The notes under the pieces: model-generated
Seen by the model: only the letters and a program-made list of their open reading frames with translations
The model's database searches: none
Told to the model about the DNA's origin: nothing
Position numbers and translations under genes: made by a program
Shown here: one piece after another, positions 36,985-47,808 of the stretch
Layout of the letters: the number at the start of each line of letters is the position of its first letter
Numbering within the stretch: position 1 is the stretch's first letter
NCBI RefSeq assembly: GCF_030817355.1
Contig: NZ_JAUSZH010000001.1
Span: 3,280,501-3,344,500, forward strand
Source: Streptomyces sp. V1I1
GTDB taxonomy: Bacteria > Actinomycetota > Actinomycetes > Streptomycetales > Streptomycetaceae
Reading direction: 5' to 3'
Length of the DNA: 64,000 nucleotides

Positions 36985-38007
36985 TCAGTACTGCTCGGTC
37001 TCGACGAAACCGGCGTCCGCGTCATCGTCGGCACCAAAGGCGTCGGCGGCGGCGGTCGGGTCGAATCCGGGCGGGCTGTCCTTGAGCGCCAGGCCCATGC
37101 CGGCCAGCTTCGCCTTGACCTCGTCGATCGACTTCGCACCGAAGTTGCGGATGTCGAGCAGGTCGGCCTCGGAACGCGCCACGAGCTCACCCACGGAGTG
37201 GATGCCCTCGCGCTTGAGGCAGTTGTACGAACGAACGGTGAGCTCGAGCTCCTCGATCGGCAGCGCCAGGTCGGCAGCGAGCGCGGCGTCCGTCGGGGAC
37301 GGACCCATGTCGATGCCCTCGGCGTCGATGTTGAGCTCGCGCGCCAGACCGAACAGCTCGACCAGGGTCTTACCGGCCGAAGCCATGGCGTCACGCGGAC
37401 GCATGGCCTGCTTGGTCTCGACGTCGACGATCAGCTTGTCGAAGTCGGTGCGCTGCTCGACACGGGTCGCCTCGACCTTGTACGTGACCTTGAGCACCGG
37501 CGAGTAGATGGAGTCGACCGGGATACGGCCGATCTCCTGGCCCACCTGCTTGTTCTGCACGGCGGAGACGTAGCCGCGACCGCGCTCGACGGTCAGCTCC
37601 ATCTCCAGCTTGCCCTTGCCGTTCAGCGTCGCGAGAACGAGGTCCGGGTTGTGGACCTCGACGCCGGCCGGCGGGGCGATGTCAGCAGCGGTGACCAGGC
37701 CGGGACCCTGCTTGCGCAGGTACATCACGACCGGCTCGTCGTGCTCCGAGGAGACGACCAGCTGCTTGATGTTCAGGATGAGGTCGGTGACGTCCTCCTT
37801 GACACCCGGCACGGTGGTGAACTCGTGCAGGACACCGTCGATCCGGATGCTGGTGACAGCAGCGCCGGGGATCGAGGAGAGGAGCGTACGGCGAAGGGAG
37901 TTTCCGAGGGTGTAGCCGAAGCCCGGCTCCAGCGGCTCGATCACGAACCGGGAACGGTACTCGTCGACGACCTCTTCGGTCAGCGACGGACGCTGAGCGA
38001 TAAGCAT
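36985..38007 (-). CDS. rpoA: RNA polymerase alpha subunit
   Basis: 340 aa from ATG at 38007 with GGAGGC. N-terminal assembly domain ([33 protein letters not shown]) and C-terminal HhH domain ([35 protein letters not shown]), joined by a flexible linker; acidic C-terminal tail. It nucleates RNA polymerase and its C-terminal domain contacts regulators. Confidence 0.98.
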   Translation of the reverse strand: MLIAQRPSLTEEVVDEYRSRFVIEPLEPGFGYTLGNSLRRTLLSSIPGAAVTSIRIDGVLHEFTTVPGVKEDVTDLILNIKQLVVSSEHDEPVVMYLRKQGPGLVTAADIAPPAGVEVHNPDLVLATLNGKGKLEMELTVERGRGYVSAVQNKQVGQEIGRIPVDSIYSPVLKVTYKVEATRVEQRTDFDKLIVDVETKQAMRPRDAMASAGKTLVELFGLARELNIDAEGIDMGPSPTDAALAADLALPIEELELTVRSYNCLKREGIHSVGELVARSEADLLDIRNFGAKSIDEVKAKLAGMGLALKDSPPGFDPTAAADAFGADDDADAGFVETEQY

Positions 38008-38062
38008 GAGAAATGCCTCCAGTCTTGGCACCCACTATTTGATGCCAACGGAACAAGGGTAC

Positions 38063-38094
38063 GGGCGGCACGCTCCAGAAGGAACGTACCGCCC
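38063..38094 (-). other. Hairpin between rpsK and rpoA
   Basis: GGGCGGCACG (38063-38072) pairs with CGTACCGCCC (38085-38094) with one G:U. It lies inside the alpha operon, between S11 and the polymerase subunit, and could adjust the ratio of ribosomal to polymerase transcripts. Confidence 0.5.
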
Positions 38095-38123
38095 AAAACC
38101 ACAGATGCGTTACGCACCTGAGG

Positions 38124-38528
38124 TCAGACGCGCCTCCGCTTCGGGGGGCGGCAGCCGTTGTGCGGGGTGGGGGTGACGTCCTGGATCGAACCGACCTCGA
38201 GGCCCGTGGCCTGGAGGGAGCGGATCGCGGTCTCACGGCCGGAGCCGGGACCCTTGACGAAGACGTCGACCTTGCGCATGCCGTGCTCCTGCGCGCGGCG
38301 GGCGGCCGACTCGGCGGCCATCTGTGCGGCGAAGGGGGTGGACTTGCGCGAGCCCTTGAAGCCGACGTGGCCGGCGGAGGCCCAGGAGATCACGTTGCCC
38401 GAGGGGTCCGTGATCGAGACGATCGTGTTGTTGAACGTGCTCTTGATGTGGGCGTGCCCGTGAGCGACGTTCTTCTTTTCCTTGCGGCGCACCTTCTTGG
38501 CAGCGCCCTGACGACCCTTGGGGGGCAT
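38124..38528 (-). CDS. rpsK: Ribosomal protein S11
   Basis: 134 aa. Typical [40 protein letters not shown] and the C-terminus [18 protein letters not shown]. Part of the 30S platform. Between rpsM and rpoA in the alpha operon. Confidence 0.98.
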   Translation of the reverse strand: MPPKGRQGAAKKVRRKEKKNVAHGHAHIKSTFNNTIVSITDPSGNVISWASAGHVGFKGSRKSTPFAAQMAAESAARRAQEHGMRKVDVFVKGPGSGRETAIRSLQATGLEVGSIQDVTPTPHNGCRPPKRRRV

Positions 38529-38593
38529 CTATTACTCCTACGGGAGGTGGTCGGTCCTACAGCGAAGACCGCTAATGAGCGTCCGGCTGAGGA

Positions 38594-38974
38594 CTACTTC
38601 TTGCCCGGCTTCTTCTTACCGGCGATGGCGCGACGCGGGCCCTTGCGGGTACGAGCGTTCGTGCTGGTGCGCTGACCGTGGACCGGCAGGCCACGGCGGT
38701 GCCGCAGGCCCTGGTAGCAGCCGATCTCGATCTTGCGGCGAATGTCGGCCTGGACCTCGCGACGGAGGTCACCCTCGGTCTTGAGGTTGGCGTCCACGTA
38801 CTCGCGGAGCTTGACCAGGTCCTCTTCGGGCAGATCACGAACGCGGGTGTTGGGGTCGACACCGGTGGCCGCAAGGGCTTCCTTGGACCGGGTACGCCCG
38901 ATGCCGAAGACGTAGGTGAGGGCGATCTCGACGCGCTTTTCGCGCGGGAGGTCAACGCCGGAAAGGCGTGCCAT
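38594..38974 (-). CDS. rpsM: Ribosomal protein S13
   Basis: 126 aa. [51 protein letters not shown] and a basic tail ending GKKKPGKK. It bridges the subunits and contacts P-site tRNA. Downstream of rpmJ in the infA-rpmJ-rpsM-rpsK-rpoA-rplQ run. Confidence 0.98.
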   Translation of the reverse strand: MARLSGVDLPREKRVEIALTYVFGIGRTRSKEALAATGVDPNTRVRDLPEEDLVKLREYVDANLKTEGDLRREVQADIRRKIEIGCYQGLRHRRGLPVHGQRTSTNARTRKGPRRAIAGKKKPGKK

Positions 38975-39170
38975 TCATGGCTCCTGTTTAATTTCGGAGG
39001 TCTTCCGCAGAGCCATTCCGTGGCCGCCGACCCTTAGTGAAAAAGGAGGGTGGTACGGACCAGGTCCCCGGCCTCCACCGGGGGTATCGCCAGCCGAAGC
39101 CAGGCGGGATCTGCGTATGTACTTACTTACGTGCGTCGCCCGAAGAACTGCGAGTGCGAAAGGTCGTGCG

Positions 39171-39284
39171 TCAGCCCTGGCGCTGCTTGTGGCGCAGGTT
39201 GTCGCAGATGACCATGACCCGGCCGTGACGGCGGATCACCTTGCACTTGTCGCAGATCTTCTTGACGCTCGGCTTGACCTTCAT
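39171..39284 (-). CDS. rpmJ: Ribosomal protein L36
   Basis: 37 aa, too short for many gene callers: [20 protein letters not shown], then [17 protein letters not shown]. It keeps all zinc ligands (C11, C14, C27, H32), so it is the zinc-binding form; a zinc-free paralogue, if present, is elsewhere. Between infA and rpsM. Confidence 0.95.
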   Translation of the reverse strand: MKVKPSVKKICDKCKVIRRHGRVMVICDNLRHKQRQG

Positions 39285-39343
39285 GGGATGTGAGGTTCTC
39301 CGGGTCAGTGCCGTCACCCCACGGAATGGGGTGCCGACAAGAT

Positions 39344-39565
39344 CTACTTGTACCGGTAGACGATCCGGCCACGCGTCAGGTCGTACGGAGAGAGCTCCAC
39401 GACGACCCGGTCGTCCGGGAGGATACGGATGTAGTGCATCCGCATCTTGCCGGAGATGTGCGCGAGGACTTTGTGACCGTTCTGGAGTTCCACCTTGAAC
39501 ATCGCGTTCGGGAGGGACTCGATCACGGTGCCCTCAATTTCGATGGCACCTTGCTTCTTGGCCAC
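39344..39565 (-). CDS. infA: Translation initiation factor IF-1
   Basis: 73 aa from GTG at 39565. [20 protein letters not shown], the OB-fold [20 protein letters not shown] and the C-terminus GRIVYRYK are standard. It blocks the A site during initiation. It follows map after 158 bp and is separated from rpmJ by 59 bp. Confidence 0.98.
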   Translation of the reverse strand: MAKKQGAIEIEGTVIESLPNAMFKVELQNGHKVLAHISGKMRMHYIRILPDDRVVVELSPYDLTRGRIVYRYK

Positions 39566-39724
39566 GCTTCGCCCTTCGAATCGGCTACCTTGATCGACTC
39601 GCGCGGCCGCATGGAGACACACGGGTACACGAGAGCCGACGCATCAGTCTACGACAGGCCACTCGAAAAGACGAATCCGGCAAGTGTGCCCACCGACGGA
39701 GATCCTTAAGCGGCGGCGAGGGGG

Positions 39725-40561
39725 TCAGGCCAGCGGATCCGGGGCCGCCGTGATGCCGAGCTCCGCCAGCTTCGCCCTGCCGCCGTCAGGAGACGTGAGG
39801 ACCAGCGGGCCCTCCTCCGTCAGCGCCACCGAGTGCTCCCAGTGCGAGGACCAGGTGCCATCCGTCGTGATGACCGTCCAGTCGTCCTGGAGCACCTCGG
39901 TGTGCGGGGTGCCGAGCGAGACCATCGGCTCGATCGCCAGGCAGAAGCCCGGGACCAGCTTCGGGCCCTTGCCGCGCTTGCGCGTGACGTAGTTCAGCAG
40001 GTGCGGGTCCATGTGCATCTCGGTGCCGATGCCGTGGCCGCCGTACTCCTCGATGATCCCGTACCGGCCGCCGCCCGGCTTCGGCTGGCGGCGGATGTAC
40101 GTCTCGATCGCACGCGAGACGTCCACCAGCCGGTTGCCGTTCTTCATCGCTGCGATGCCGGCCCACATCGACTCCTCGGTGACCCGGGAGAGCTCGATCA
40201 GCTCCGGAGCGTGACCCGTGCCCACGAACGCGGTGAAGGCCGCGTCCCCGTGCCAGCCGTCGATGATCGCGCCGGCGTCGACCGAGATGATGTCGCCGTC
40301 CTTGAGGCCGGTCTTCTCGTCCGGGATGCCGTGCACGACGACCTCGTTCACCGACGTGCAGATGGTCGCGGGGAACCCGCCGTACCCAAGGAAGTTCGAC
40401 TTCGCACCGTGGTCGGCGATCACCTTGCGGGCGACCTCGTCCAGATCCTTGGTGGTGGCGCCGGGCACCGCCGCCTCGCGGGTCGCCGCGTGGATCGCGG
40501 CGACGACCAGCCCCGCCTCTCGCATCTTCGCGATCTGCTCCGGGGTCTTGATCTGCACCAT
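39725..40561 (-). CDS. map: Methionine aminopeptidase
   Basis: 278 aa from ATG at 40561 with GGAAGG. Metal ligands are in ISVDAGAIIDGWHGDAAFT (two Asp), GHGIGTEMH (His), FCLAIEPM (Glu) and the late WSSHWEHSVAL/ EEG region (Glu). It removes N-terminal Met from nascent proteins. Follows secY and adk; a hairpin precedes it. Confidence 0.96.
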   Translation of the reverse strand: MVQIKTPEQIAKMREAGLVVAAIHAATREAAVPGATTKDLDEVARKVIADHGAKSNFLGYGGFPATICTSVNEVVVHGIPDEKTGLKDGDIISVDAGAIIDGWHGDAAFTAFVGTGHAPELIELSRVTEESMWAGIAAMKNGNRLVDVSRAIETYIRRQPKPGGGRYGIIEEYGGHGIGTEMHMDPHLLNYVTRKRGKGPKLVPGFCLAIEPMVSLGTPHTEVLQDDWTVITTDGTWSSHWEHSVALTEEGPLVLTSPDGGRAKLAELGITAAPDPLA

Positions 40562-40597
40562 TGCCTTGCCTTCCACCTCTGACGTGTCTCTGCTCAA

Positions 40598-40638
40598 CAG
40601 TACGGCCGCGGCGCCCATCGGACACCGCGGCCGTACTG
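40598..40638. terminator. Hairpin between adk and map
   Basis: A perfect 14-bp stem: CAGTACGGCCGCGG (40598-40611) with CCGCGGCCGTACTG (40625-40638), 13-nt loop. It should terminate or attenuate the secY-adk transcript before map. Confidence 0.75.
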
Positions 40639-40669
40639 AAGGTACTGCTGGGGTACTACGGAGTACTGC

Positions 40670-41329
40670 TCAGTCCTCGCGGGACTTCGTGAGCGCGTCC
40701 ATCGCCCGCTGGGTCACCTCATTGACCTTGCCCAGCGCGGAGATCGTGACCACCAGGCCCTGGGCCTTGTAGTAGTCGATGATCGGCTCGGTCTGCGTGT
40801 GGTAGACCTCGAGCCGCCTGCGCACCGTCTCCTCGGAGTCGTCATCACGCTGGTACAGCTCGCCGCCGCAGATGTCGCAGACACCCTCGGTCTTCGGCGG
40901 GGAGTACGTCACATGGAAGACGTGGCTCGAGTCGTTGCGGCAGATGCGGCGGCCCGCGATCCGCTTCACGACCTCGTCCTCGGGGACCTCCAGGTCGAGC
41001 ACCGCGTCGAGCGTCATGCCTTCGGCCTTCAGCATCGCGTCGAGCGCCTCGGCCTGCGAGACATTGCGCGGGAAGCCGTCGAGCAGGAAGCCGTTCGCGG
41101 CGTCCGGCTGTTCCATCCGGTCCTTGGCCATCGCGATGGTGACCTCGTCGGGCACCAGCTCGCCCGCGTCCATGTAGGCCTTGGCCTGTACGCCGAGCTC
41201 CGTGCCCTGGCTGATGTTGGCGCGGAAGAGGTCGCCCGTGGAGATGTGCGGGATCGACAGGTTCTTGGCAAGGTACGCAGCCTGCGTTCCCTTGCCGGCA
41301 CCGGGCGGTCCGACGAGGACGATTCGCAT
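40670..41329 (-). CDS. adk: Adenylate kinase
   Basis: 219 aa from ATG at 41329, overlapping the secY stop (TGATG). P-loop [16 protein letters not shown] and a long LID domain with cysteines in [11 protein letters not shown] and GVCDICGG that suggest zinc binding. It balances AMP, ADP and ATP. The coupling to secY is conserved in many bacteria. Confidence 0.97.
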   Translation of the reverse strand: MRIVLVGPPGAGKGTQAAYLAKNLSIPHISTGDLFRANISQGTELGVQAKAYMDAGELVPDEVTIAMAKDRMEQPDAANGFLLDGFPRNVSQAEALDAMLKAEGMTLDAVLDLEVPEDEVVKRIAGRRICRNDSSHVFHVTYSPPKTEGVCDICGGELYQRDDDSEETVRRRLEVYHTQTEPIIDYYKAQGLVVTISALGKVNEVTQRAMDALTKSRED

Positions 41330-42648
41330 CAGCGGAGGAACCCTTCGTAATTGCGCTGCTGGAGCTGGCTCTCGATCTGCTTCACGGTCTCCAGACCCAC
41401 ACCCACGATGATGAGGATGCTCGTCCCGCCGAACGGGAAGTTCTGGTTCGCGCCGCCGAAGCCTGCCAACGCCATCGTCGGGACAAGAGCAATCAGACCC
41501 AGGTACAGCGAGCCCGGCCAAGTGATCCTGTTGAGCACGTAGCTCAGATACTCGGCAGTAGGTCGACCTGCCCGGATACCCGGGATGAAGCCACCATACT
41601 TCTTCATGTTGTCCGCGACTTCCTCGGGGTTGAACGAGATCGCCACATAGAAGAAGGCGAAGAACACGATCAACAGGAAGTACGTGGCGATGTAGTACGG
41701 GTGGTCACCCTTGACGAAGTGCTGCTCAATCCATGTCTTCCAGCCCGAAGTGCCACTGCTGAACTGCGCGACCAGCGCCGGGATGTAGAGCAGCGACGAG
41801 GCGAAGATGACGGGAATCACACCCGCCTGGTTCACCTTGAGCGGGATGTAAGTGGACGTACCGCCGTACGACCGCCGCCCGATCATGCGCTTCGCGTACT
41901 GCACCGGGATACGGCGCTGAGCCTGCTCGACGAAGACGACCAGGGCGACCATCACAAAGCCGATCAGGATGACCGTGCTGAACTCGATCCAGCCCTTGGC
42001 GAGCTTGCCGCTCTCCTTGATGGCCCACAGGGCGCCAGGGAAGCCGGCGGCGATCGAGATGAACATCAGGATCGACATGCCGTTGCCGATGCCGCGGTCG
42101 GTGATGAGCTCACCGAGCCACATGACGGCCGCGGTGCCCGCGGTCATGGTGACGACCATGACGATGGTCGTGTAGATCGAGCGGTCCGGAACGATCTGGT
42201 CGGCGACTGTGCACCCGCTGAAGAGCGCGCCGCTGCGGGCCGTTGCCACCAGGCCGGTGCCCTGCAGCACGGCGAGGGCGACGGTCAGGTATCGCGTGTA
42301 CTGCGTGATCTTCGCGGTACCGGCCGAACCCTCCTTCTTGAGGGCCTCCAGCCGCGGGATGACCACGGTCAGCAGCTGCAGGATGATGCTCGCCGTGATG
42401 TACGGCATGATGCCCAGCGCAAAGATGGTGATCTGCAGCAGCGCCCCGCCACTGAACATGTTCACCAGGCCGAACAGGCTGTTGTTGCCCTTCTGGGCCG
42501 CGTCCACACAGATCTGTACGTTCTGGTAGCTGACGCCTGGGACCGGAATATGGGACCCCAGCCGGTACAGCACGATGATGGCGAGTGTGAAGAGCAGCTT
42601 CTTGCGCAGGTCGGGCGTCTTGAACGCCCGGGCGAACGCGGTGAGCAC
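41329..42648 (-). CDS. secY: Protein translocase subunit SecY
   Basis: 439 aa from GTG with AGGAGG. Ten membrane helices; conserved [10 protein letters not shown] in the first loop, the plug region after it, and cytoplasmic loops with [12 protein letters not shown]. It forms the Sec channel. A terminator after rplO indicates that secY-adk has its own promoter in the 256-bp gap upstream, which I could not place confidently. Confidence 0.97.
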   Translation of the reverse strand: MLTAFARAFKTPDLRKKLLFTLAIIVLYRLGSHIPVPGVSYQNVQICVDAAQKGNNSLFGLVNMFSGGALLQITIFALGIMPYITASIILQLLTVVIPRLEALKKEGSAGTAKITQYTRYLTVALAVLQGTGLVATARSGALFSGCTVADQIVPDRSIYTTIVMVVTMTAGTAAVMWLGELITDRGIGNGMSILMFISIAAGFPGALWAIKESGKLAKGWIEFSTVILIGFVMVALVVFVEQAQRRIPVQYAKRMIGRRSYGGTSTYIPLKVNQAGVIPVIFASSLLYIPALVAQFSSGTSGWKTWIEQHFVKGDHPYYIATYFLLIVFFAFFYVAISFNPEEVADNMKKYGGFIPGIRAGRPTAEYLSYVLNRITWPGSLYLGLIALVPTMALAGFGGANQNFPFGGTSILIIVGVGLETVKQIESQLQQRNYEGFLR

Positions 42649-42829
42649 GGTGCCTCCTGCGACCCCCGCGCTACTGCGTCAGAGGTGACGGTATTGAGGA
42701 TCGACGAATACTTAACAGGCAATCCGCACGATCTTAGTCGGACAGACCGAGCGGCCGGGGGCAGAACCCCCTTTGTTTACAGCAACAGTGCACGCCACCT
42801 TACCGGCGGAAGTGCCCCCCTAGGAACGA

Positions 42830-42869
42830 CCGACCGGGGATGCCCCATTTGAGAGGCATCCCCGGTCGG
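42830..42869 (-). terminator. Terminator of the spc operon after rplO
   Basis: A perfect 15-bp stem (42830-42844 with 42855-42869) around a 10-nt loop. It lies between rplO and secY. Three TTTCAGC units (42871-42892) lie between it and the rplO stop. Confidence 0.85.
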
Positions 42870-42904
42870 TTTTCAGCTTTCAGCTTTCAGCCATCGAACT
42901 CGTC

Positions 42905-43360
42905 TCAGACGAGCTCGGTGACGGTGCCGCCGGCAGCGGCAATCTTCTCCTTGGCGGAACCGGAGACGGCGTCAACCGTCACCTGCAGCGCCACGGAGAT
43001 CTCGCCCTGGCCAAGGACCTTGACGAGGCTGTTCTTGCGCACCGCGCCCTTGGCGACCAGGTCGGCCACCGTGACCTCTCCACCCTCGGGGTAGAGAGCG
43101 CCGAGCTTGTCCAGGTTCACAACCTGGTACTCGGTGCGGAACGGGTTCTTGAAGCCCTTCAGCTTCGGGAGACGCATGTGGAGGGGCATCTGCCCGCCCT
43201 CGAAGCGCTCCGGAACCTGGTAGCGGGCCTTGGTGCCCTTGGTGCCACGACCGGCGGTCTTACCCTTGGACGCCTCACCACGACCCACACGGGTCTTGGC
43301 GGTCTTGGCGCCCGGGGCAGGCCGGAGGTTGTGGACCTTCAGCGGGTTGTTCTCCGCCAT
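42905..43360 (-). CDS. rplO: Ribosomal protein L15
   Basis: 151 aa from ATG at 43360. [40 protein letters not shown] and [11 protein letters not shown] are typical. 50S assembly protein. It follows rpmD by 1 bp and is the last gene before the spc terminator. Confidence 0.98.
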   Translation of the reverse strand: MAENNPLKVHNLRPAPGAKTAKTRVGRGEASKGKTAGRGTKGTKARYQVPERFEGGQMPLHMRLPKLKGFKNPFRTEYQVVNLDKLGALYPEGGEVTVADLVAKGAVRKNSLVKVLGQGEISVALQVTVDAVSGSAKEKIAAAGGTVTELV

Positions 43361-43361
43361 G

Positions 43362-43544
43362 TCAGTCGACCTCCTCAACCGTGACGAGGTGGCGGACGGT
43401 GTGCACCATGCCGCGGAACTCGGGACGGTCCTCCTTGACAACCACGTCGTTCAGGCGCTTGAGCCCGAGCGAACGCAGGGTGTCGCGGTGGTTCTGCTTA
43501 GTACCGATGTACGACTTCGTCTGCGTGATCTTGAGACGGGCCAT
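43362..43544 (-). CDS. rpmD: Ribosomal protein L30
   Basis: 60 aa: [35 protein letters not shown]. Start overlaps the rpsE stop (TAATG). Normal bacterial size. Confidence 0.97.
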   Translation of the reverse strand: MARLKITQTKSYIGTKQNHRDTLRSLGLKRLNDVVVKEDRPEFRGMVHTVRHLVTVEEVD

Positions 43545-44146
43545 TACGCACCCGCTCCCGCACGTGCACGAAGCAGAGCCGCGGGGGCGACGTCCTCGAG
43601 GGGCAGACCACGGCGAGCCGCGATCTCCTCGGGACGCTGCAGGCCCTTGAGGGCCGCCACGGTCGCGTGCACGATGTTGATCGCGTTGGACGAGCCGAGC
43701 GACTTCGACAGGATGTCGTGAACGCCGGCGCACTCGAGCACCGCACGCACCGGGCCACCGGCGATAACGCCGGTACCGGGGGAAGCAGGCTTGAGCAGGA
43801 CGACGCCCGCGGCCTTCTCGCCCGTGATCGGGTGCGGGATGGTGCCCTGGATACGCGGAACCTTGAAGAAGTTCTTCTTGGCCTCTTCAACGCCCTTGGC
43901 GATGGCCGCGGGAACTTCCTTGGCCTTGCCGTATCCGACACCTACGGTGCCGTCACCGTCGCCCACCACGACCAGCGCGGTGAAGCTGAAGCGGCGACCA
44001 CCCTTGACAACCTTGGCAACGCGGTTGATCGCGACAACGCGCTCAACATAAGCGGTCTTCTCGGCGGCAGCGCCACCGTCGCGACCCTTCCGGTCCCGCC
44101 GCTCGCCGCCACCGGCACCGCTTCCGCGGCGCTGGGGTCCAGCCAT
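43544..44146 (-). CDS. rpsE: Ribosomal protein S5
   Basis: 200 aa. N-terminal Gly/Arg-rich extension ([20 protein letters not shown]), dsRNA-binding fold [32 protein letters not shown] and the S5 C-domain [17 protein letters not shown]. Ensures decoding accuracy. Between rplR and rpmD. Confidence 0.98.
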   Translation of the reverse strand: MAGPQRRGSGAGGGERRDRKGRDGGAAAEKTAYVERVVAINRVAKVVKGGRRFSFTALVVVGDGDGTVGVGYGKAKEVPAAIAKGVEEAKKNFFKVPRIQGTIPHPITGEKAAGVVLLKPASPGTGVIAGGPVRAVLECAGVHDILSKSLGSSNAINIVHATVAALKGLQRPEEIAARRGLPLEDVAPAALLRARAGAGA

Positions 44147-44192
44147 TGGATTTACCTCTCTCTGTTACGTCCGTTAGTCCCGGAACCGGGGC

Positions 44193-44576
44193 TTAGAACT
44201 TCAGCCCGGCTTCGCGGGCGGCGTCAGCCAGAGCGGCAATGCGCCCGGCGTACCTGTTGCCACCACGGTCGAACACGACGGCCTCGACACCGGCAGCCTT
44301 CGCACGCTCGGCGACAAGCGCGCCGACCTGCTGGGCCTGGGCGCTCTTGTCGCCCTCGCCACCACGGATCGAGGTGTCCAGGGTCGACGCCGACGCGAGC
44401 GTGTGGCCCGCGATGTCGTCGATGACCTGCGCAACGATGTTGCGGTTGGAGCGCGTCACGACCAGGCGCGGACGCTCCGGCGTACCGGAGACATGCTTGC
44501 GGACGCGGATGTGGCGGCGCTTGATGGCAGCGCGCTTGTACGCGTCGCCCTTGGCAATCTTTACACCGTATGCCAT
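44193..44576 (-). CDS. rplR: Ribosomal protein L18
   Basis: 127 aa. [20 protein letters not shown], then [20 protein letters not shown]. Binds 5S rRNA with L5. Three bp after rplF. Confidence 0.98.
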   Translation of the reverse strand: MAYGVKIAKGDAYKRAAIKRRHIRVRKHVSGTPERPRLVVTRSNRNIVAQVIDDIAGHTLASASTLDTSIRGGEGDKSAQAQQVGALVAERAKAAGVEAVVFDRGGNRYAGRIAALADAAREAGLKF

Positions 44577-44579
44577 GGC

Positions 44580-45119
44580 TTACTTACCCGCCTTTCCGAC
44601 CTTGCGGCGGATGACCTCGCCGGCGTACTTGACACCCTTGGCCTTGTACGGGTCGGGCTTCCGCAGCTTGCGGATGTTCGCGGCGACCTCGCCGACCTTC
44701 TGCTTGTCGATGCCCTCGACCGAGAACTTGGTCGGCGACTCGACCTTGAAGGAGATGCCCTCGGGCGCCTCCACCAGGATCGAGTGGCTGTAGCCGAGCT
44801 GGAACTCCAGGTTGGAGCCCTTCGCGGCAACGCGGTAACCGACACCGCTGATCTCGAGCGCCTTGACGTACCCCTGGGTCACGCCGGTGATCATGTTCGC
44901 CACCAGCGTGCGGGACAGGCCGTGGAGGGCCTTGTTCTGACGCTCGTCGTTCGGGCGCAGCACCTTCAGGGTGCCGTCCTCGCCCTTGGTGACCTCGATC
45001 GGCGCGGCGACGGTGTGCGAGAGGGAACCCTTGGGGCCCTTCACCGCGACCGTGCGGCCATCGATGGTGACGTCCACACCGGCGGGAACCTGGATGGGGA
45101 GCTTGCCGATTCGCGACAT
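44580..45119 (-). CDS. rplF: Ribosomal protein L6
   Basis: 179 aa. [20 protein letters not shown] and the signature [19 protein letters not shown]. Two alpha/beta repeats at the GTPase-associated region. Between rpsH and rplR. Confidence 0.98.
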   Translation of the reverse strand: MSRIGKLPIQVPAGVDVTIDGRTVAVKGPKGSLSHTVAAPIEVTKGEDGTLKVLRPNDERQNKALHGLSRTLVANMITGVTQGYVKALEISGVGYRVAAKGSNLEFQLGYSHSILVEAPEGISFKVESPTKFSVEGIDKQKVGEVAANIRKLRKPDPYKAKGVKYAGEVIRRKVGKAGK

Positions 45120-45140
45120 TAGCTTTTCCTCCGTTCCCGA

Positions 45141-45539
45141 CTACCAGACGTAGGCGAGGACTTCCCCACCCACGCCCTTCTTCTGTGCCTGCTGGCCGGT
45201 CAGGAGACCGTGGGACGTGGAGATGATCGCCACGCCCAGGCCGCCGAGAACCTTCGGCAGGCTGGTGGACTTCGCGTACACGCGCAGACCCGGCTTGGAA
45301 ATGCGCTTGATGCCGGCGATCGAACGCTCGCGGTTCGGGCCGAACTTCAGCTCCAGGACGAGGTTCTTGCCGACTTCGGCGTCCTCGACCTTCCAGCCGG
45401 TGATGAAGCCCTCCTGCTGGAGGATCTCCGCGATGTGCGACTTGATCTTGCTGTGCGGCATCACGACGGAGTCGTGGTATGCCGAGTTCGCGTTACGCAG
45501 ACGCGTGAGCATGTCTGCGATGGGATCAGTCATGGTCAT
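45141..45539 (-). CDS. rpsH: Ribosomal protein S8
   Basis: 132 aa from ATG at 45539 ([20 protein letters not shown]); a second ATG two codons in is possible. C-terminus [29 protein letters not shown]. In other bacteria S8 autoregulates the spc operon. A 210-bp gap to rpsN is unusually long inside this operon. Confidence 0.97.
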   Translation of the reverse strand: MTMTDPIADMLTRLRNANSAYHDSVVMPHSKIKSHIAEILQQEGFITGWKVEDAEVGKNLVLELKFGPNRERSIAGIKRISKPGLRVYAKSTSLPKVLGGLGVAIISTSHGLLTGQQAQKKGVGGEVLAYVW

Positions 45540-45729
45540 GAATTGGCCTTCGGCCTCTCTCGCCGGGGTTTCCTGTATGCGCCATCCCTCTCCCCACTCA
45601 GTGGCGGGACGGGTGCGGTGCGGGGACCTACGGCGTAGTAAGTCGGTCAGGGCGACGGGCGCCCAACCCCACAAGCCTACGGCATGTGAGGGAGGGCTCC
45701 CGCCGACCAGATACTTACCGAGAGCCTCC

Positions 45730-45754
45730 GGTAATTCCCAAGTAGGGAATTACC
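45730..45754 (-). other. Hairpin overlapping the rpsN stop codon
   Basis: GGTAATTCCC (45730-45739) and GGGAATTACC (45745-45754) form a perfect 10-bp stem with a 5-nt loop. AGAGC.CTCC/GGAG.CTCT extends it imperfectly to about 45723-45763. The right arm contains the rpsN stop and last codons. It lies before the long rpsN-rpsH gap. Confidence 0.6.
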
Positions 45755-45935
45755 AGGAGCTCTTGGTCACGCCCGGCAGCTCGCCACGGTGAGCCATCTC
45801 ACGAAGGCACACGCGGCACAGGCCGAACTTGCGGTATACGGAGTGCGGACGGCCACAGCGCTGGCAGCGGGTGTAGGCGCGCACACCGAACTTGGGCTTA
45901 CGAGCAGCTTTGGCAACAAGAGCCTTCTTCGCCAT
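45750..45935 (-). CDS. rpsN: Ribosomal protein S14, zinc type
   Basis: 61 aa, the short zinc-binding form: [20 protein letters not shown] gives C24-x2-C27 and C40-x2-C43. The long zinc-free paralogue found in many Streptomyces is not in this window. Five bp after rplE. Confidence 0.97.
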   Translation of the reverse strand: MAKKALVAKAARKPKFGVRAYTRCQRCGRPHSVYRKFGLCRVCLREMAHRGELPGVTKSSW

Positions 45936-45940
45936 CTCGC

Positions 45941-46498
45941 TTACGCCTCCTTGAACGGGAAGCCGAGGTGACGAAGGAGCGCGCGGCCCTCAGCGTCGTT
46001 GGTCGCCGTGGTGACCACGGTGATGTCCATACCCCGGACGCGGTCGATCTTGTCCTGGTCGATCTCGTGGAACATGACCTGCTCCGTGAGGCCGAAGGTG
46101 TAGTTGCCACGGCCGTCGAACTGCTTGGGGGACAGACCACGGAAGTCGCGGATGCGCGGAAGCGCGAGCGACAGGGTGCGGTCCAGGAACTCCCACATGC
46201 GGTCGCCACGGAGCGTGACGTGGGCACCGATCGGCTGGCCCTCACGCAGCTTGAACTGCGCGATGGACTTACGGGCCTTGGTGACGGCCGGCTTCTGGCC
46301 GGTGATCGTGGTGAGGTCGCGAATCGCGCCATCGATCAGCTTGGAGTCGCGGGCGGCGTCGCCCACACCCATGTTGACCACGATCTTGACGAGGCCGGGG
46401 ATCTGCATGACGTTCTCGTACGAGAACTCCTCACGCAGCTTGCCCGCGATCTCCTCGCGGTACTTCGTCTTCAGACGCGGAGTGGTGGTGGTAGCCAT
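45941..46498 (-). CDS. rplE: Ribosomal protein L5
   Basis: 185 aa. [44 protein letters not shown]-like [16 protein letters not shown]. Binds 5S rRNA and contacts P-site tRNA. Start overlaps the rplX stop (TGATG). Confidence 0.98.
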   Translation of the reverse strand: MATTTTPRLKTKYREEIAGKLREEFSYENVMQIPGLVKIVVNMGVGDAARDSKLIDGAIRDLTTITGQKPAVTKARKSIAQFKLREGQPIGAHVTLRGDRMWEFLDRTLSLALPRIRDFRGLSPKQFDGRGNYTFGLTEQVMFHEIDQDKIDRVRGMDITVVTTATNDAEGRALLRHLGFPFKEA

Positions 46499-46821
46499 CA
46501 GATGTCCTCACCCGTCCGCTTGGCAACGCGGATCTTGTTGCCTTCGTCGTCGAAGCGGTAACCGACGCGCGTGACGACCTTGTTGCCGTCCTTCTCCACG
46601 ACGAGCTGAACGTTGCTCACGTGAACAGGGGCCTCAGTCGTGACAATGCCACCGGTCTGCGAACCGCGAGCGGTCTGGCCGGCCTTGGTGTGCTTCTTGA
46701 CCCGGTTGACACCCTCGACCAGGACGCGGTCCTCGCGGGGGAAGGCCGCGATGACCTTGCCCTGCTTGCCCTTGTCCTTGCCGGTGATGACCTGAACCAG
46801 GTCGCCCTTCTTGATCTTCAT
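46498..46821 (-). CDS. rplX: Ribosomal protein L24
   Basis: 107 aa. KOW motif [34 protein letters not shown]. 50S assembly initiator. Two bp after rplN. Confidence 0.98.
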   Translation of the reverse strand: MKIKKGDLVQVITGKDKGKQGKVIAAFPREDRVLVEGVNRVKKHTKAGQTARGSQTGGIVTTEAPVHVSNVQLVVEKDGNKVVTRVGYRFDDEGNKIRVAKRTGEDI

Positions 46822-46823
46822 GC

Positions 46824-47192
46824 TTACAGCACCTCCGGCGCGAGCGAGATGATCTTCATGAACTTCTTCTCGCGCAGCTCACGGCCAACCGGGCCGAAGA
46901 TGCGGGTGCCGCGAGGGTCGCCGTCGTTCTTCAGAATGACGGCGGCGTTCTCGTCGAAGCGGATGTACGAGCCGTCCTGGCGGCGGCGCTCCTTCACGGT
47001 GCGAACGATGACCGCCTTGACGACGTCACCCTTCTTCACGTTGCCACCGGGGATCGCGTCCTTGACGGTGGCGACGATGACGTCACCGATGCCCGCGTAG
47101 CGGCGACCGGAACCACCGAGAACACGGATGCAAAGGATCTCCTTGGCACCAGTGTTGTCGGCGATACGCAGTCGCGACTCCTGCTGGATCAC
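46824..47192 (-). CDS. rplN: Ribosomal protein L14
   Basis: 122 aa from [43 protein letters not shown]. First gene of the spc operon after a 107-bp gap with hairpins that end the S10 operon. Confidence 0.98.
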   Translation of the reverse strand: MIQQESRLRIADNTGAKEILCIRVLGGSGRRYAGIGDVIVATVKDAIPGGNVKKGDVVKAVIVRTVKERRRQDGSYIRFDENAAVILKNDGDPRGTRIFGPVGRELREKKFMKIISLAPEVL

Positions 47193-47220
47193 GTCTATCT
47201 CCTGATCGTCTGCCGGTTCC

Positions 47221-47297
47221 CGGCAGGGGCTGTCCTCTTACGAGGTCAGGCCCCTGCCGAGCCTGGCGGAACTGTCCTGAGGGGAAACCCCCTCAGG
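47221..47297 (-). terminator. Two hairpins at the S10/spc operon border
   Basis: Directly after rpsQ, CCTGAGGGG (47276-47284) pairs with CCCCTCAGG (47289-47297). Further on CGGCAGGGGC (47221-47230) pairs with GCCCCTGCCG (47250-47259), with a partial inner stem. Together they look like a tandem terminator or attenuator before rplN. Confidence 0.65.
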
Positions 47298-47299
47298 GA

Positions 47300-47584
47300 T
47301 TACTTGGCCTTCTCGAGGATCTCGACGATGCGCCAGCGCTTCGTCGCCGACAGCGGACGCGTCTCCATGATGAGGACGCGGTCGCCGACGCCGGCAGCGT
47401 TCTGCTCGTCGTGCGCCTTGAGCTTGTTGGTACGGCGGATGACCTTGCCGTACAGCGCGTGCTTCACACGGTCCTCGACAGCGACGACGACGGTCTTGTC
47501 CATCTTGTCGCTGACGACCAGACCCTCACGGGTCTTGCGGAAACCGCGGTCAGTGTTGGTCTCAGTCACATTGCTCTCGCTCAT
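47300..47584 (-). CDS. rpsQ: Ribosomal protein S17
   Basis: 94 aa. [20 protein letters not shown] and [20 protein letters not shown]. Starts within the rpmC stop (TGATG); the N-terminal 15 residues ([14 protein letters not shown]) are an actinobacterial extension. Last gene of the S10 operon. Confidence 0.98.
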   Translation of the reverse strand: MSESNVTETNTDRGFRKTREGLVVSDKMDKTVVVAVEDRVKHALYGKVIRRTNKLKAHDEQNAAGVGDRVLIMETRPLSATKRWRIVEILEKAK

Positions 47585-47808
47585 CAGGCGCTCTCCACCG
47601 TCTCGATGCCCAGCTCGCGCTCACGCATGAGGGTGTAGATCCGCGCGATGTCCTTGCGGACGGCCTTGAGCCGGCCGTGGTTCTCGAGCTGACCGGTCGC
47701 CGCCTGGAAGCGGAGGTTGAACAGCTCTTCCTTGGCCTCGCGAAGCTTGGCAACAAGCTCCTCGTCGCCCAGCTCACGCAGCTCGGACGCCTTGGTACCG
47801 GTAGACAT
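47584..47808 (-). CDS. rpmC: Ribosomal protein L29
   Basis: 74 aa from ATG at 47808, overlapping the rplP stop (TGATG); a GTG one codon earlier is possible. [38 protein letters not shown]. Near the tunnel exit, binding trigger factor and SRP with L23. Confidence 0.97.
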   Translation of the reverse strand: MSTGTKASELRELGDEELVAKLREAKEELFNLRFQAATGQLENHGRLKAVRKDIARIYTLMRERELGIETVESA

